Assembly: GCA_963855995.1 (NCBI GenBank)
Contig: OY979730.1
Coordinates: forward strand, 1,736,501-1,800,500
Length of the DNA stretch: 64,000 bases
Reading direction: 5' to 3'
Source: Muricea muricata
Lineage: Eukaryota > Cnidaria > Anthozoa > Malacalcyonacea > Plexauridae
The translations under genes were made by a program, and so were the position numbers. The notes under the pieces are model-generated. The model had not been told where the DNA came from, ran no database searches, and was given only the letters and a program-made list of their open reading frames with translations. Shown here piece by piece: positions 1 through 9,372 of this stretch (the stretch's first letter is position 1; the number at the start of each line of letters is the position of its first letter).

Positions 1-413
1 ATATTGCTTCTCAAACGAACTTGTATTTAGCGAGAAATTCAACACGAAAGTTAAGTTAATTTATGGACGTTTATTACCGTGGTATCAAGACAACGATATG
101 GTGATGATTTCCTTTGTGTTTTGAGCATGAATTATTAATGATTTGAGAATGTAAGATATTGCACTGATATTAACAGTTTAAGATTTAGACTAGCAAATAT
201 GCACAATGCACTACTGATTTACTTATATTTATTTATGTATTGTATACCATGTATTGAATTTGCATATTAAACACCAGATAATCTGTTCTGTTGATTATAA
301 TTAAGGATATTTTTTTATAAATAACTGCAAATTATAAACGGATTAGTCAACGTTTCCCTAATACCTGATACAGTTAAGTCGGACTATGAATAATTGCACT
401 TCTAAAATAGAGT

Positions 414-782
414 AATATCGAGAAATACTCTAAATATACAGAATAGCGTGCGAATTACGATAAAAAAGTATACATATAATATTTTTGTGTATTTTTTGTA
501 TAATTAAAGTGAGTTCAGACCAGAGAGAGGGGGAGGCTTAGCCCAAATATAAAATATGCTTGGCATATCCTTGGTTTCACTTTCAGATAGCTAAGCCTAA
601 GGCAATGGGATTGGTTATGGCCCGTAGGTTTATATCCCATATGATAAGGTATGTTTTGTAAATTTAGTACAATAACTCAGTAAGTGTTGCATATATTTGA
701 ACAATACATGACATTTCCTGTTTGCAATTTTTTATCGTAATTCGCAAGCTATTCTGTATATTTAGAGTATTTCTCAATATCA
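414..782. repeat. Compound inverted repeat (MITE-like)
   Basis: About 54 bases at 414-467 reappear as the reverse complement at 728-782 with few mismatches. A second, outer pair (about 151-171 and 777-797) continues the pairing at a distance. This is the shape of a foldback element or a MITE with a nested insertion. No target duplication was recognised. Confidence 0.5.
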
Positions 783-1193
783 GTGCAATATCTTACAATA
801 ACTCACCATTCCTCCTTGCTTTTCTCCTTGCTTTCTGATCAAAATCCTTTGCGTCGAATTGGTAATTCCCGCCAATGAGACACGCAGTTCACTGGTACGC
901 AGATATATGCGTGTTTTGTACGCATATATAAGCGTGCTTTTACCCATATATATGGTGTTTACCAAAAGCGCATATATATGTGCGTCAAAAATACGCATAT
1001 ACATGCGTCCAAAAGACACATATACGCGTTTAAAGTGTTTAGTAAAAAATATACATTGGATTAGAACCCATACATCACGAACCCATTTTGAAACGAATGG
1101 CCAACTATACGATATTACCGGTAAATATTTGTACGTAAAATTTCCGAGAATGAAAACTTTGAGGTGCAAAGCATTTAAAAATATGTATTAAAA

Positions 1194-1263
1194 TCCAGTC
1201 CAGTCCAACTGTCCAGTCCAGTCCAGTCCAGTCCAACCGTCTAGTCCAGTCCACTCCAGTCCA
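1194..1263. repeat. CCAGT short tandem array
   Basis: About 70 bases of imperfect CCAGT pentamers with single-base variants such as CCAAC and CCACT. It is a simple-sequence repeat with no coding content. Confidence 0.8.
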
Positions 1264-1951
1264 TGTTTTGTACTATGTCAATTAGCAGAGCAGTATATAA
1301 TACGACAAACACTTATGGCAATATTAAAGTTCGAAAAAAGTTAATTTAAATCACAAACTGTATATCGAACTGTACTTGCAACAAGCCTTGTTATATAGCT
1401 CGAGTTTTTTTCTGATTGCGTTCAAAAAATGTGTTTCTGCATAAAACCAGGGTGATGTAAATATTCTTGAAATACTATATGAAATGTGCCTGTAATGACA
1501 TTATCTTCCTGATAAACATGAAGTGTTAAACATCATACCAACTGCTGGAAATAATTTTTCACATTTTAATGCCAATGTTTGTCTTTTTCCGGCCTGTTAC
1601 CAAGATACATAAAAATCATGACCTGCACATACATAATAATACCTCAAAACTTGGCGTGTGATATGGACTTGGCGTACAGACGCATTCATATTGTCGCAGC
1701 TGTGTTCATCCCTCGTCGAAGTTTTTACAAAGAGCCTATTCAGTTGATCTTGCTTTTCCTATCACCCGCATTACTATGTATGCACTTAGACTTAGGAATA
1801 AAACTTGGGCAGTGTTCAAAACCAAACTTTGTAAGCATGACAATTATTGACGATTTTATTGTTGTCTATGGACAAAAGAACTTTCATACGAAAAGTGCTA
1901 TCGAGGGTTTTGCACCTGTTTCGAAACTTGTGCTGATCTTAAAATAGTTAA

Positions 1952-3568
1952 CCTGCACCGAAGCACGAGAACGAACGAATATGCAAGTATGCAAATTTTT
2001 TAACTGAAATCAGGAAATCTGATTGGTTTGCATATGTAAACATGTACGAATCGACCAAAGTGAACGAACGAGAGAACGAATGCGATCATCCGACAAGGAA
2101 TCCAAGCATCCAATGACGAGTTGATTTTAAAAATATGGGATAGCATTCGTTACATCCTACCACAAAACGCCGGTTTGTGTTGTTATACACTTTGTTCAAA
2201 CTCAAATTTTTAGGCTAACTTCTATGAGATTCACAGTACTGTATGTAATAATATTATGTTGTTTGTCGCATAAACAGCCAACAATTATACATGCTTAACA
2301 ATGTTCGCATTCAAATGCATGAATTCAAATAATTGATATGATTCCGTGCATGTATGTGCGTGCCAAATATTCACACATTCTGCTGCCTTTGGTCATTTTA
2401 ATATGCGAAACAAGTTTTGAGCAGGGACTCTCTTGAGCAAGGAGAACATACAGTATACCCTAGCTGAAACAAAACACACATTGTGGATTGCCTAGACTGT
2501 ATAGAATTCGTATTCCGTGCTTGGCTTTAGAACTTTGCATATTCTTCACTTTTTCAATAGCATTTACTTAACTTGGCGTTGTACAAGCAAGTCACTTGTA
2601 CAGGGTGTCCCAAAAACTATTGAAAATGATCTATTGTTAGAATTTCAATGCCTAGCACTAAATTGAACCCACGAGTGGATAAAGTATTGACATAACCGTC
2701 ATAATTAATAGTAATACTCAGTGTTAACCATTTTTATGCCAGACAAAAAAACTAAACCTACGGGTGCATATTAAAAATGCAATGAAATTTTATGCATGGT
2801 TATTTGATTTAGAGAAAACAACTTACAAATGTAAATTCCCATGAGCAAAACAAACGTTCTTTACAAAGATATTTTAATTTTTTAACCAGCGCTAGGGCAT
2901 TCAAATGTTAACAATAGGTCATTTTCAATTGTTTTTGGGGTTTTTTGGGACACCCTGTCCCCTGTACAGTATATCGTAACTTGAACAATGCTTCCAAGAC
3001 AAGTAATTAAGGTGCATAGGCGAGGTAGAAAGAGGCGCTATTTATGAGCGGTATATGGAGAACGGTCCCATCTGGGGCATTAATTATTGCGAACGATACC
3101 GTGAGGCATGAGAGATTTCTTCAAGCTGCATTCGAAAATCCAATTAAGAATAGGAATATTTTTGGACAGCCCCCACTGAGCTATTAATCGCAAATACCGG
3201 CTTTGCTCTTTTGAAAAGTAAAAAAATGCTGCTCAAGCAGTTATGCGATGCGTGGCAGTAGAGTTAGGCTATGGTTAGTGATGTTCATATTATTCTGATT
3301 AATTTCATATTAAATTTCATTATTTTAAGCTGTTGTAGCTGTACACCACTGTTGCCTGCACGTACATGAGACGCTGAAGTAATTTATACCCGGCGCGGGA
3401 GTACAAAGCTAATCACACAGAAATATAACACTTCAATGCCTCAACTAAAGAACGAATATGATAATAAAAATGCCCTAAGCCAATAGAAACCGTTCAATCG
3501 TACGAATGTGACCGGTAAAGTCCTTCAGTTGATGAGGCTATTCGTTGGTTCTCGTGCTTCGGTGCAGG
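1952..3568. mobile_element. Non-autonomous TIR element flanked by TTAA
   Basis: The ends are CCTGCACCGAAGCACGAGAA on the left and its reverse complement on the right. They match over about 29 bases with one mismatch. Each end abuts TTAA (1948-1951 and 3569-3572), the target duplication typical of piggyBac and Kolobok elements. The interior has no recognisable transposase, so it is a 1.6-kb non-autonomous copy. It contains a nested second element at 2601-2964. Comparison with the duplicated block near 8570-8590, which lacks it, supports insertion after the duplication. Confidence 0.8.
2601..2964. mobile_element. Nested MITE with mariner-like CAGGGTGTCCC ends
   Basis: The left end reads CAGGGTGTCCCAAAAACTAT. 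The right end is its reverse complement apart from a few extra bases at the extreme tip. Pairing continues inwards past TGAAAATGA and TATTGTTA. Both tips sit next to TA (2599-2600 and 2965-2966), the Tc1/mariner target duplication. No transposase is encoded. It lies inside the 1.6-kb TTAA element, so it inserted later. Confidence 0.65.
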
Positions 3569-3587
3569 TTAACTAATAGACTGTTAA

Positions 3588-6500
3588 GGTGGTTGTCTAA
3601 CCTTAATTGCCAAAAACAGTATTTTTGCTCTAGTTTCATAGCAATTTAATATATCATCATAAAATTTGGCACAAAGCTAGATGTAACAAATATACACATT
3701 TTCAGACTGCTTTAGTTGAACAATACTTTATGGTCTCCATGGTAACAACAAAAAAGCACAATATATACAAAGGCTTGTGCAAACAATATCTCCAGAAGGA
3801 AAAGAGATACTAACTCCAAATTTTGTATGGACACTTCCTATGACCTAATGTATGGGTTAAGTAGACAGAATTCCATTTCGCCAAACTGTTATGTCCGAAA
3901 CCTGAAAAAACACTGTTTCCATGGTAACTAATGTGAAACCGCCTATTTTGAAAAATTGTCTACTTAACCCATAAAAGTTTATAAGATACACCTACAGTCC
4001 AAAAATGAAGAGAAAATATTAAATCCTCTTTATTTTAGACATTTCACAAAATTGACTATTGCAATAACTATCGTTTTAAGAAAATTGAGTTTAAAGATAG
4101 ACTAACGTTTTAAAAACGTTCCTCCCCATACCAGGCCTCCAAAGTCTAAAAAATTGCTATTTGTGTTATCAATCATATATATGCTAAAACACATAGGATA
4201 AATATAGTTCCCTACCCTCCTCTATGCTGCTATAAATCAGAGATATTTACCAAACCCAGTGTCACTTCCTTTTCCTTTTGGCAACTACTTCATAGGTGGG
4301 CATAACAAATCTAATTTCAGGCTGTTCATTGTTCTTTTTTGGTGCTGTCTTCTTTTTCTTCTTCTTGGTTTCAGTATCATTAATAGGCTTGGCACTAAGA
4401 CCAAATCCTCCAGGTTGGTAAGACTTCTTGTCAGATTTATCTTTCTTCTCGGATCGAAGCTTTTGTCTTTTCTTTCGATACTTTTCACTTATTTTCTTTG
4501 CCGCATTCTTTATTCTAACATCATCTTGCTTCCTAAGGGCACTCATTGTTTGGGCACCAGGAGTGACACCACAAAGATCCAATACCACTGCTTTACTGGC
4601 AGCACCAGTGTTAAAAGCAGCAATTGTTTCACATGCTGCTATACGGACTCTTCTGGCTCCGCAAAACTTTGTTTTTGGGCACTTTGACCAGAGTAACCCA
4701 TTTGCTGCCTCATTCTGGTTCTGTGTAATCCCTTTCAAGCACCTTATCAGGAGCTTATCTTGTGAGAGCCTTGCAAATATAGGATCAAGTTCTGCCATAA
4801 ATACCACTGGCAATCGATTATCTTCGTTATACAAACTAGTATGATCATGTTTGTCCTTCCAATATTTGCACCACGTGTCCCCAGATTGTGGACAATATTG
4901 ATGTTGCTCCTCCAAAGATTTCTTGTCACTCTTTATCATGTGGTGCTGGATTGCATTGATTGACTTTTTCATTCCTTCTAAATCTCCTTTATTTCCTCGA
5001 ATTGCTTTCCCATAATAATTTTGCATCTTATCAACGACCTTGTCTGTTAGTCGTCCCCTTCCACCAACTCCTTTTCCATCTGAAAGTTTTTGTCCCTTTT
5101 TATCATTTTTATATTTTCTTAATGCTGTCCCAAGTCTCTTTTGGACATGTCCAACACATTCTTCTTTTTTAACAACATATCTCTCCCCAAATTTCTTCTC
5201 TAATGCTTCCTTCACCCGTCCGAAACTGCTACTATCCCCATCACCGACAAAGGTAGTGTATTTTAAGTTTCTGGTTTCAATGCTCCTGGTGAAAATGTCA
5301 ACAGCTGATACAGCTTCCATCTCCTCAGAAGAACCTTGATGGTTGACCTCACAGTTCTTCTCATGAGCCTTTTTCCACTCTTTGTACTTCACGCTATCTT
5401 GGTCGTGACTACCATGGGCTTTACATTCATGACAAAAGAGTGATTTTACCTCATAATCCAGGATTTCACCAGTCAATACAGAAATGACAAATACAACTCC
5501 TATTTTGGAGGAGTGTCCCCTTTTCTGCCAGGTGCCATCAACGGTTACTGCGACATTTGCTATCAGCTCCTCGCCATCCATTTCAATGTCATTTGGGTGT
5601 TCGATTGAAACCTTGTCCCGTAATCTCTTGGCCGCATCTTTCATTACCTCTTCTGCATTGCTCTTGGTGGCCTTTTCAATTTGAATGAGATGGTTTTGGT
5701 ATGCCTCTTTAGCCATTGGTGGGGGTAAGTTCATAACCCCACAAAACTGGGATAGTCCAGCATGTCCCAATTTATTCGATGCCAACACTGCTCTGCGGTT
5801 TACTTCATGTGACCCACCACCTCTGCCACCAAGTCGTTTACTTGTTGACAACTGAGTCACTACTTTGCAGGCTGAGCACTTCAAGAATAGGGATTCAGAC
5901 AAACCTTCTCTTGCACAGTTATTCTGGTAAAGTTCGAGCTTCGAGTTAGGTTTACGGCAGGAGCTACAAATTGCTGCTGTAGAAATGCAGTCATTCAAAA
6001 GTGTGGCATCTTGAAGCTTGAATCCCTTTGCCATTTCAACGTCTGGTGTCGATCCCAGACCAACCTTTCTAGCTTGTTTGCGAGTTAAAGGCCCACATTT
6101 TGACTCAAACATTTCAAAGGAACTATTTAGTAGCTTCTTACTTGATATACTTTCGTCAGTAGGGTTTAAAATTGGCATAGGAATTTCGTTTGAAACGTGC
6201 GAACTGCCATGATTCCCGTTCGGAGGTATTGAGGTATTTCTCATTTCGCCAGCTTTTTCCTGCGGTCTTACACCAAAAAAACCTCTCCTTTTTCTTTTCT
6301 TAACAGAGCCCTTCTTTCTTCTGTACTCTCTCGCCATAGTTATGTAAAAAAAATACTTAAAAACGCTGTTTAAAAGACTCGATTGAGAGAGATTGTTTGA
6401 GAATTTGTTTACTTCGAATACAGCTTCGGGAAAACAAGCTTCGTGAAATATCGTGAATAAACGTGAACAAATCGTATTTTTAACCTACAATCAGGCATTA

Positions 6501-6791
6501 TTTAACTTGCAGGCACAAAGGGAGGGTAGGTAAAAAAGTTGTGGGGTAAAATCATACATTTTAGGGGCAAAAAACCCATAGCAACCAAAATAAACAAACA
6601 GTCACAAACGGTTGCTATGCATATTTATATGACATCCTTTCAGAAAAACGCAATTTTTCGGAAAATGCTTTAAAAAACTAAGAAAAAAAGTTAAGAGGGT
6701 CAAAGTATAATAACTAGAGAAGCTAAGAATAGCAAAAAAAAATTTTTCAAAAAATTAAATTTTGCTGCCAACTTTAGGGTAGTCAACCACC
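3588..6791. mobile_element. Autonomous DNA transposon, Kolobok-type (TTAA target)
   Basis: The terminal inverted repeats GGTGGTTG(T/A)CTA are flanked by TTAA at 3584-3587 and 6792-6795. Inside is one intact transposase gene on the minus strand (4262-6337), followed by about 670 bp of non-coding subterminal DNA that contains its own short inverted repeats (around 3848-3978). TTAA duplication is used by Kolobok and piggyBac. The transposase resembles the family Pfam calls Mutator-like rather than piggyBac, so Kolobok fits best. The element also interrupts the duplicated block, whose other copy near 8580 lacks it. Confidence 0.75.
4262..6337 (-). CDS. DDE transposase (Mutator-like/Kolobok family), intact
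   Basis: A single 691-residue open frame with no introns catalyses cut-and-paste transposition of the element that carries it. The N-terminus is strongly basic (REYRRKKGSVKKRKRRG), consistent with nuclear targeting or DNA binding. Two CxxC pairs (CSSCRKP near residue 123 and CSAC near 152) suggest a zinc-binding segment. Candidate acidic catalytic residues are D in VDGTWQKRG, D in VGDGDSSSFG and E in NQNEAANG. A CHEC motif follows the first. The C-terminal 100 residues are a Lys/Arg-rich tail. The start was chosen as the first Met upstream of the basic segment. The frame is undamaged, so the copy may be recent. Family naming rests on remembered motif layout, and Kolobok placement on the TTAA ends. 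Confidence 0.8.
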   Translation of the reverse strand: MAREYRRKKGSVKKRKRRGFFGVRPQEKAGEMRNTSIPPNGNHGSSHVSNEIPMPILNPTDESISSKKLLNSSFEMFESKCGPLTRKQARKVGLGSTPDVEMAKGFKLQDATLLNDCISTAAICSSCRKPNSKLELYQNNCAREGLSESLFLKCSACKVVTQLSTSKRLGGRGGGSHEVNRRAVLASNKLGHAGLSQFCGVMNLPPPMAKEAYQNHLIQIEKATKSNAEEVMKDAAKRLRDKVSIEHPNDIEMDGEELIANVAVTVDGTWQKRGHSSKIGVVFVISVLTGEILDYEVKSLFCHECKAHGSHDQDSVKYKEWKKAHEKNCEVNHQGSSEEMEAVSAVDIFTRSIETRNLKYTTFVGDGDSSSFGRVKEALEKKFGERYVVKKEECVGHVQKRLGTALRKYKNDKKGQKLSDGKGVGGRGRLTDKVVDKMQNYYGKAIRGNKGDLEGMKKSINAIQHHMIKSDKKSLEEQHQYCPQSGDTWCKYWKDKHDHTSLYNEDNRLPVVFMAELDPIFARLSQDKLLIRCLKGITQNQNEAANGLLWSKCPKTKFCGARRVRIAACETIAAFNTGAASKAVVLDLCGVTPGAQTMSALRKQDDVRIKNAAKKISEKYRKKRQKLRSEKKDKSDKKSYQPGGFGLSAKPINDTETKKKKKKTAPKKNNEQPEIRFVMPTYEVVAKRKRK

Positions 6792-6796
6792 TTAAA

Positions 6797-7108
6797 CGAA
6801 GAACAGCGTGTTGAACTAATCGATTTCTTGGTTACAATTTCTACATCTCTCACACTAAACTGAAGAAATTGTTCTGTGTTCATAGTTTATAAAAAATCCT
6901 TTGACGTGACGCATGAAGATAGAATAATTTCCCAAGACCTTCTAATGTACTGACATGTGATGAATTCAACTGAAACTACATTCTAACGAGTCTCTTGTGG
7001 CAGAGAAAAACAAAGAGAAAAGACTCAGCATCTAAGGACAAAAACGTTTTGAAAAGTTGATTTATTCGTCACGAACGTTCAATGATCGTCCATCAATCGT
7101 ACTAAGAA
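6797..7108. other. Duplicated upstream region, copy A
   Basis: This stretch aligns with 8585-8880: shared blocks include AACGAAGAACA, TTTCCCAAGA, TGTACTGACATGT and ACGAGTCT. It is therefore the 5' flank and leader of a second copy of the GPCR first exon. It probably held a promoter, but I see no clear TATA box. Confidence 0.6.
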
Positions 7109-7181
7109 ATGGCTGCAATGAAACAAGTCGTACTGAGTGTTGTTATCACGACTGTACTACTTCGCAAAGAAAACACAAAAG
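7109..7181 (+). pseudogene. Duplicate signal-peptide exon (alternative first exon or relic)
   Basis: ATG at 7109 opens a 24-codon exon beginning MAAMKQVVLSVVITTVLL, a hydrophobic signal peptide that ends at a good donor (GTAAGC, phase 1). It is clearly a copy of the GPCR start at 8881 (MVAIKQVLLCVVIMTVLL). The intron after it (about 7300-7530) resembles 9860-10085 in the GPCR gene. The cysteine-containing part of exon 1 is absent here. Phase 1 would allow direct splicing to the Ser/Thr-repeat exon at 10733, so it could be an alternative first exon that bypasses the frameshift in copy B. Otherwise it is a relic. Confidence 0.55.
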
Positions 7182-8035
7182 GTAAGCTAAGGGTTGTGCG
7201 AAGGGTTGTTGTAGACGCATGGCATATGAAACTTATAGTTGCTCAGAAAATGAGAAAAGAAGACTGGTAAGGAAGAGGGCTTGCGTGACGTTGACATGAA
7301 GCAGCTGTAAATATAACGCTTAAAGATGGGATATACAGTCCAATCTATACAAGGAGCACTATCCTTTTCACATAAATAGCATAACAATATCTAGTTTCCT
7401 TACAGAAACTCATGCAATGTGTCATTTTCATTAGATATTTTATCGTGATAGGAGGAAAATTAATAAAATTCATCATTAAATGCACTTTAAAAACGGTAAT
7501 ATTTACATGCAGACTGCATCACACATTTAGACTGATTCCAAACTTGCAAAATATATTTCTATAATTTGTGACTGGTTATTTGGACAACAGCATCTTATAG
7601 AAGTACATGCCAAGTCAGTTGGGGATCTTGATAGAGACATCATATTCGTTATTCATATATTTAGCAGAGCAGTTTACAAATATTGAAATATGTAGTACAT
7701 AATAGTACCTGTCAATACTACTTAAATACTATATGAAACTTACCCCTAATATGGAACCGCTTTGTAAACATGAAGTGTTCAACACTGAGTAAATTCATAT
7801 TTATATTGCTTCTCTACATATCAACTGTTACCACAAGAAATGAACATTGAGTACTACAATAACATTTTTCACATTTTAATGCCAGTGTTTGTCTTTTTAC
7901 CAGCCTGTTAACCTTGTTTAAATACTTTTTATGAAGATATTCACTCGATCTACACATCTTGTTATTTGATAATCTTTTTTACAGAATTATAATATTATAT
8001 ACTAAATGTTTGTCGTGCTACTTGGTGTTCTATAT
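7182..8035. other. Non-coding: duplicated intron and upstream DNA
   Basis: No gene is supported. 7300-7530 resembles the first intron of the GPCR gene (9860-10085), and 7560-7600 resembles 10255-10290. From about 7650 the sequence becomes the second copy of the 1260-1947 block. Together these define the junction of a tandem duplication. Confidence 0.5.
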
Positions 8036-8165
8036 CTACACCGGACATGCTGAAAAATATGGCTGAACGGGGCGGGAATCGGACCTTTGGAATGCCAGCC
8101 GAGTCGTAGGTTCAATTCCCGACAAGATCAAACGTATTTTTCAGCATGGCCGGTGTGAATATAAG
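8036..8165. repeat. tRNA-derived SINE-like repeat (B-box type)
   Basis: The stretch contains GTAGGTTCAATTCCCG, a good match to the Pol III B box and tRNA T-arm. It is preceded by an anticodon-arm-like GGAATGCCAG. The left part (ACACCGGACATGCTGAAAAA then GGCGGGAATC) closely matches 63810-63860 at the other end of the window, so this is a dispersed family. The two halves pair as an inverted repeat (CACCGG...ATGCTGAAAAAT against ATTTTTCAGCAT...CCGGTG). Confidence 0.5.
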
Positions 8166-8880
8166 AGTAGCAGCACAAACATCATTTTCACCTGAGTGCG
8201 TAACACCACGATGCACAAAAATCATGACCATATATGCATTTACATGTGTTTAGATGTCACTCCAAGCCCTTAAAATCTGTCTTAGGCAGTGTACTTTTAT
8301 ACTTTTGCCCCCTTGTCGAAGTTTTTACAAAGAACACTTTTAGATCATCTGGGTTTTCCGATTAGCCGTATTATCAATTGGTCTTTTTTTCCGAGCAAAA
8401 TTTCGCCAGCGTTCAAAACCAAACTTTGTAAGTACGACAATTATTGACGATTTTATTGTTGCCTACAAACAACAGAAGTGTCATAGGAAAAGTGCTATCA
8501 TTCAGGGACACAGCTTTCGAAGGTTTTACAGCTGTCGTTAAACATCAGTCTATAGTGCGTTCTGTGCTGATCTTGAAGAAGATTGTTGAACGAAGAACAA
8601 CTAAACGACTTGTTGCTTTACCATATTTCTACATTTGACTTGAGTATGTCTTACTAAACTGAAGTAATGCTTTGCGTTTATAATTTATAAAGGGAATAAT
8701 TTCCCAAGATCTTGTATAATGTACTGACATGTATAATGAACCCAACTAAAACTGAATTTTAACGAGTCTTGTGGCAGAGGAAAAGGGCAACGAAAAGAAT
8801 GAGCATTTGAAGACAAAAAGGTTCTAAAGAGGTGATTTTACCGGCATGTTTATCTAACGAACGTCGTTCCCAAAAAAAAA

Positions 8881-9372
8881 ATGGTTGCAATAAAACAAGT
8901 CCTACTATGTGTGGTTATTATGACTGTACTACTTACTAGGAAAGAAAACGTGATCATCCGTCTAGTAAAGGCACAATCCTTAGCAAAGCCACAACCTTGT
9001 ACTAACTGTATCAACCTTACAGAGTTTAAAGGTTTATGCGACATTTTTGGTTACAATTGGTGGCTGAAATTAAACCATACTACAGAAACAGAAACAAAAA
9101 CATATATTGTATATTGGCATGAAAGATACATAGAAAAGGACTATATTGTCCCGGATGGCATGCCATGAACTATGTCCTTTTTGACCCATGTCGCCAATGC
9201 CATAGCGATTCGGATTCAAATACGAAGCTCATACGTGTTCTAAACATTAGCTATTGTTTTCCACTTATAATATATCAGTTACCGCAGTTTAGATGCATAT
9301 CAAGAAGCCCTCTTTTCCCTCCGAATAGTACTACTCCATCATATTTAAATTGTGGCAACAGCAGCCCAAATG
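8881..9372 (+). other. GPCR exon 1: signal peptide and Cys-containing N-terminus, with frameshift
   Basis: The first frame starts at 8881 (MVAIKQVLLCVVIMTVLL, signal peptide). It runs through CTNCINLTEFKGLC and NYTW-like glycosylated sequence to a stop at 9166. The second frame is open from 9123 and carries FDPCRQCHSDSDS and LNCGNSSPN to the donor at 9373 (GTAAGT, phase 1). That donor fits the acceptor of the next exon (G plus CC). The two halves overlap by about 45 bases, so a single-base loss there explains the break. I do not recognise the domain. Confidence 0.6.

Larger units (their letters stand above)
1..1947. other. Intergenic, repeat-rich; upstream part of duplicated block
   Basis: I see no convincing gene here. 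The stretch holds a compound inverted repeat (about 414-467 against 728-782, with outer arms near 151-171 and 777-797), a cluster of CGCATATAT palindromes (895-1030) and a short CCAGT tandem array. From about 1260 to 1947 it resembles 7650-8580, which lies in front of the adhesion GPCR gene, so this is one arm of a local tandem duplication. The small open frames at 859-1191 and 1579-1947 lack splice context, and the second is only diverged copy sequence. Confidence 0.6.

Noticed and set aside
859-1191. Overlapping ORFs on both strands at 780-1191
   Set aside because: Composed of the CGCATATAT palindrome cluster, with no domain or splice support.
1579-1947. 122-residue ORF before the first transposon
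   Set aside because: It lies in the duplicated upstream block; the other copy at 7880-8580 has the frame broken, so it is not conserved coding.
8036-8165. Possible functional tRNA gene
   Set aside because: B-box and anticodon-arm-like parts are present, but no complete cloverleaf or acceptor stem could be formed.
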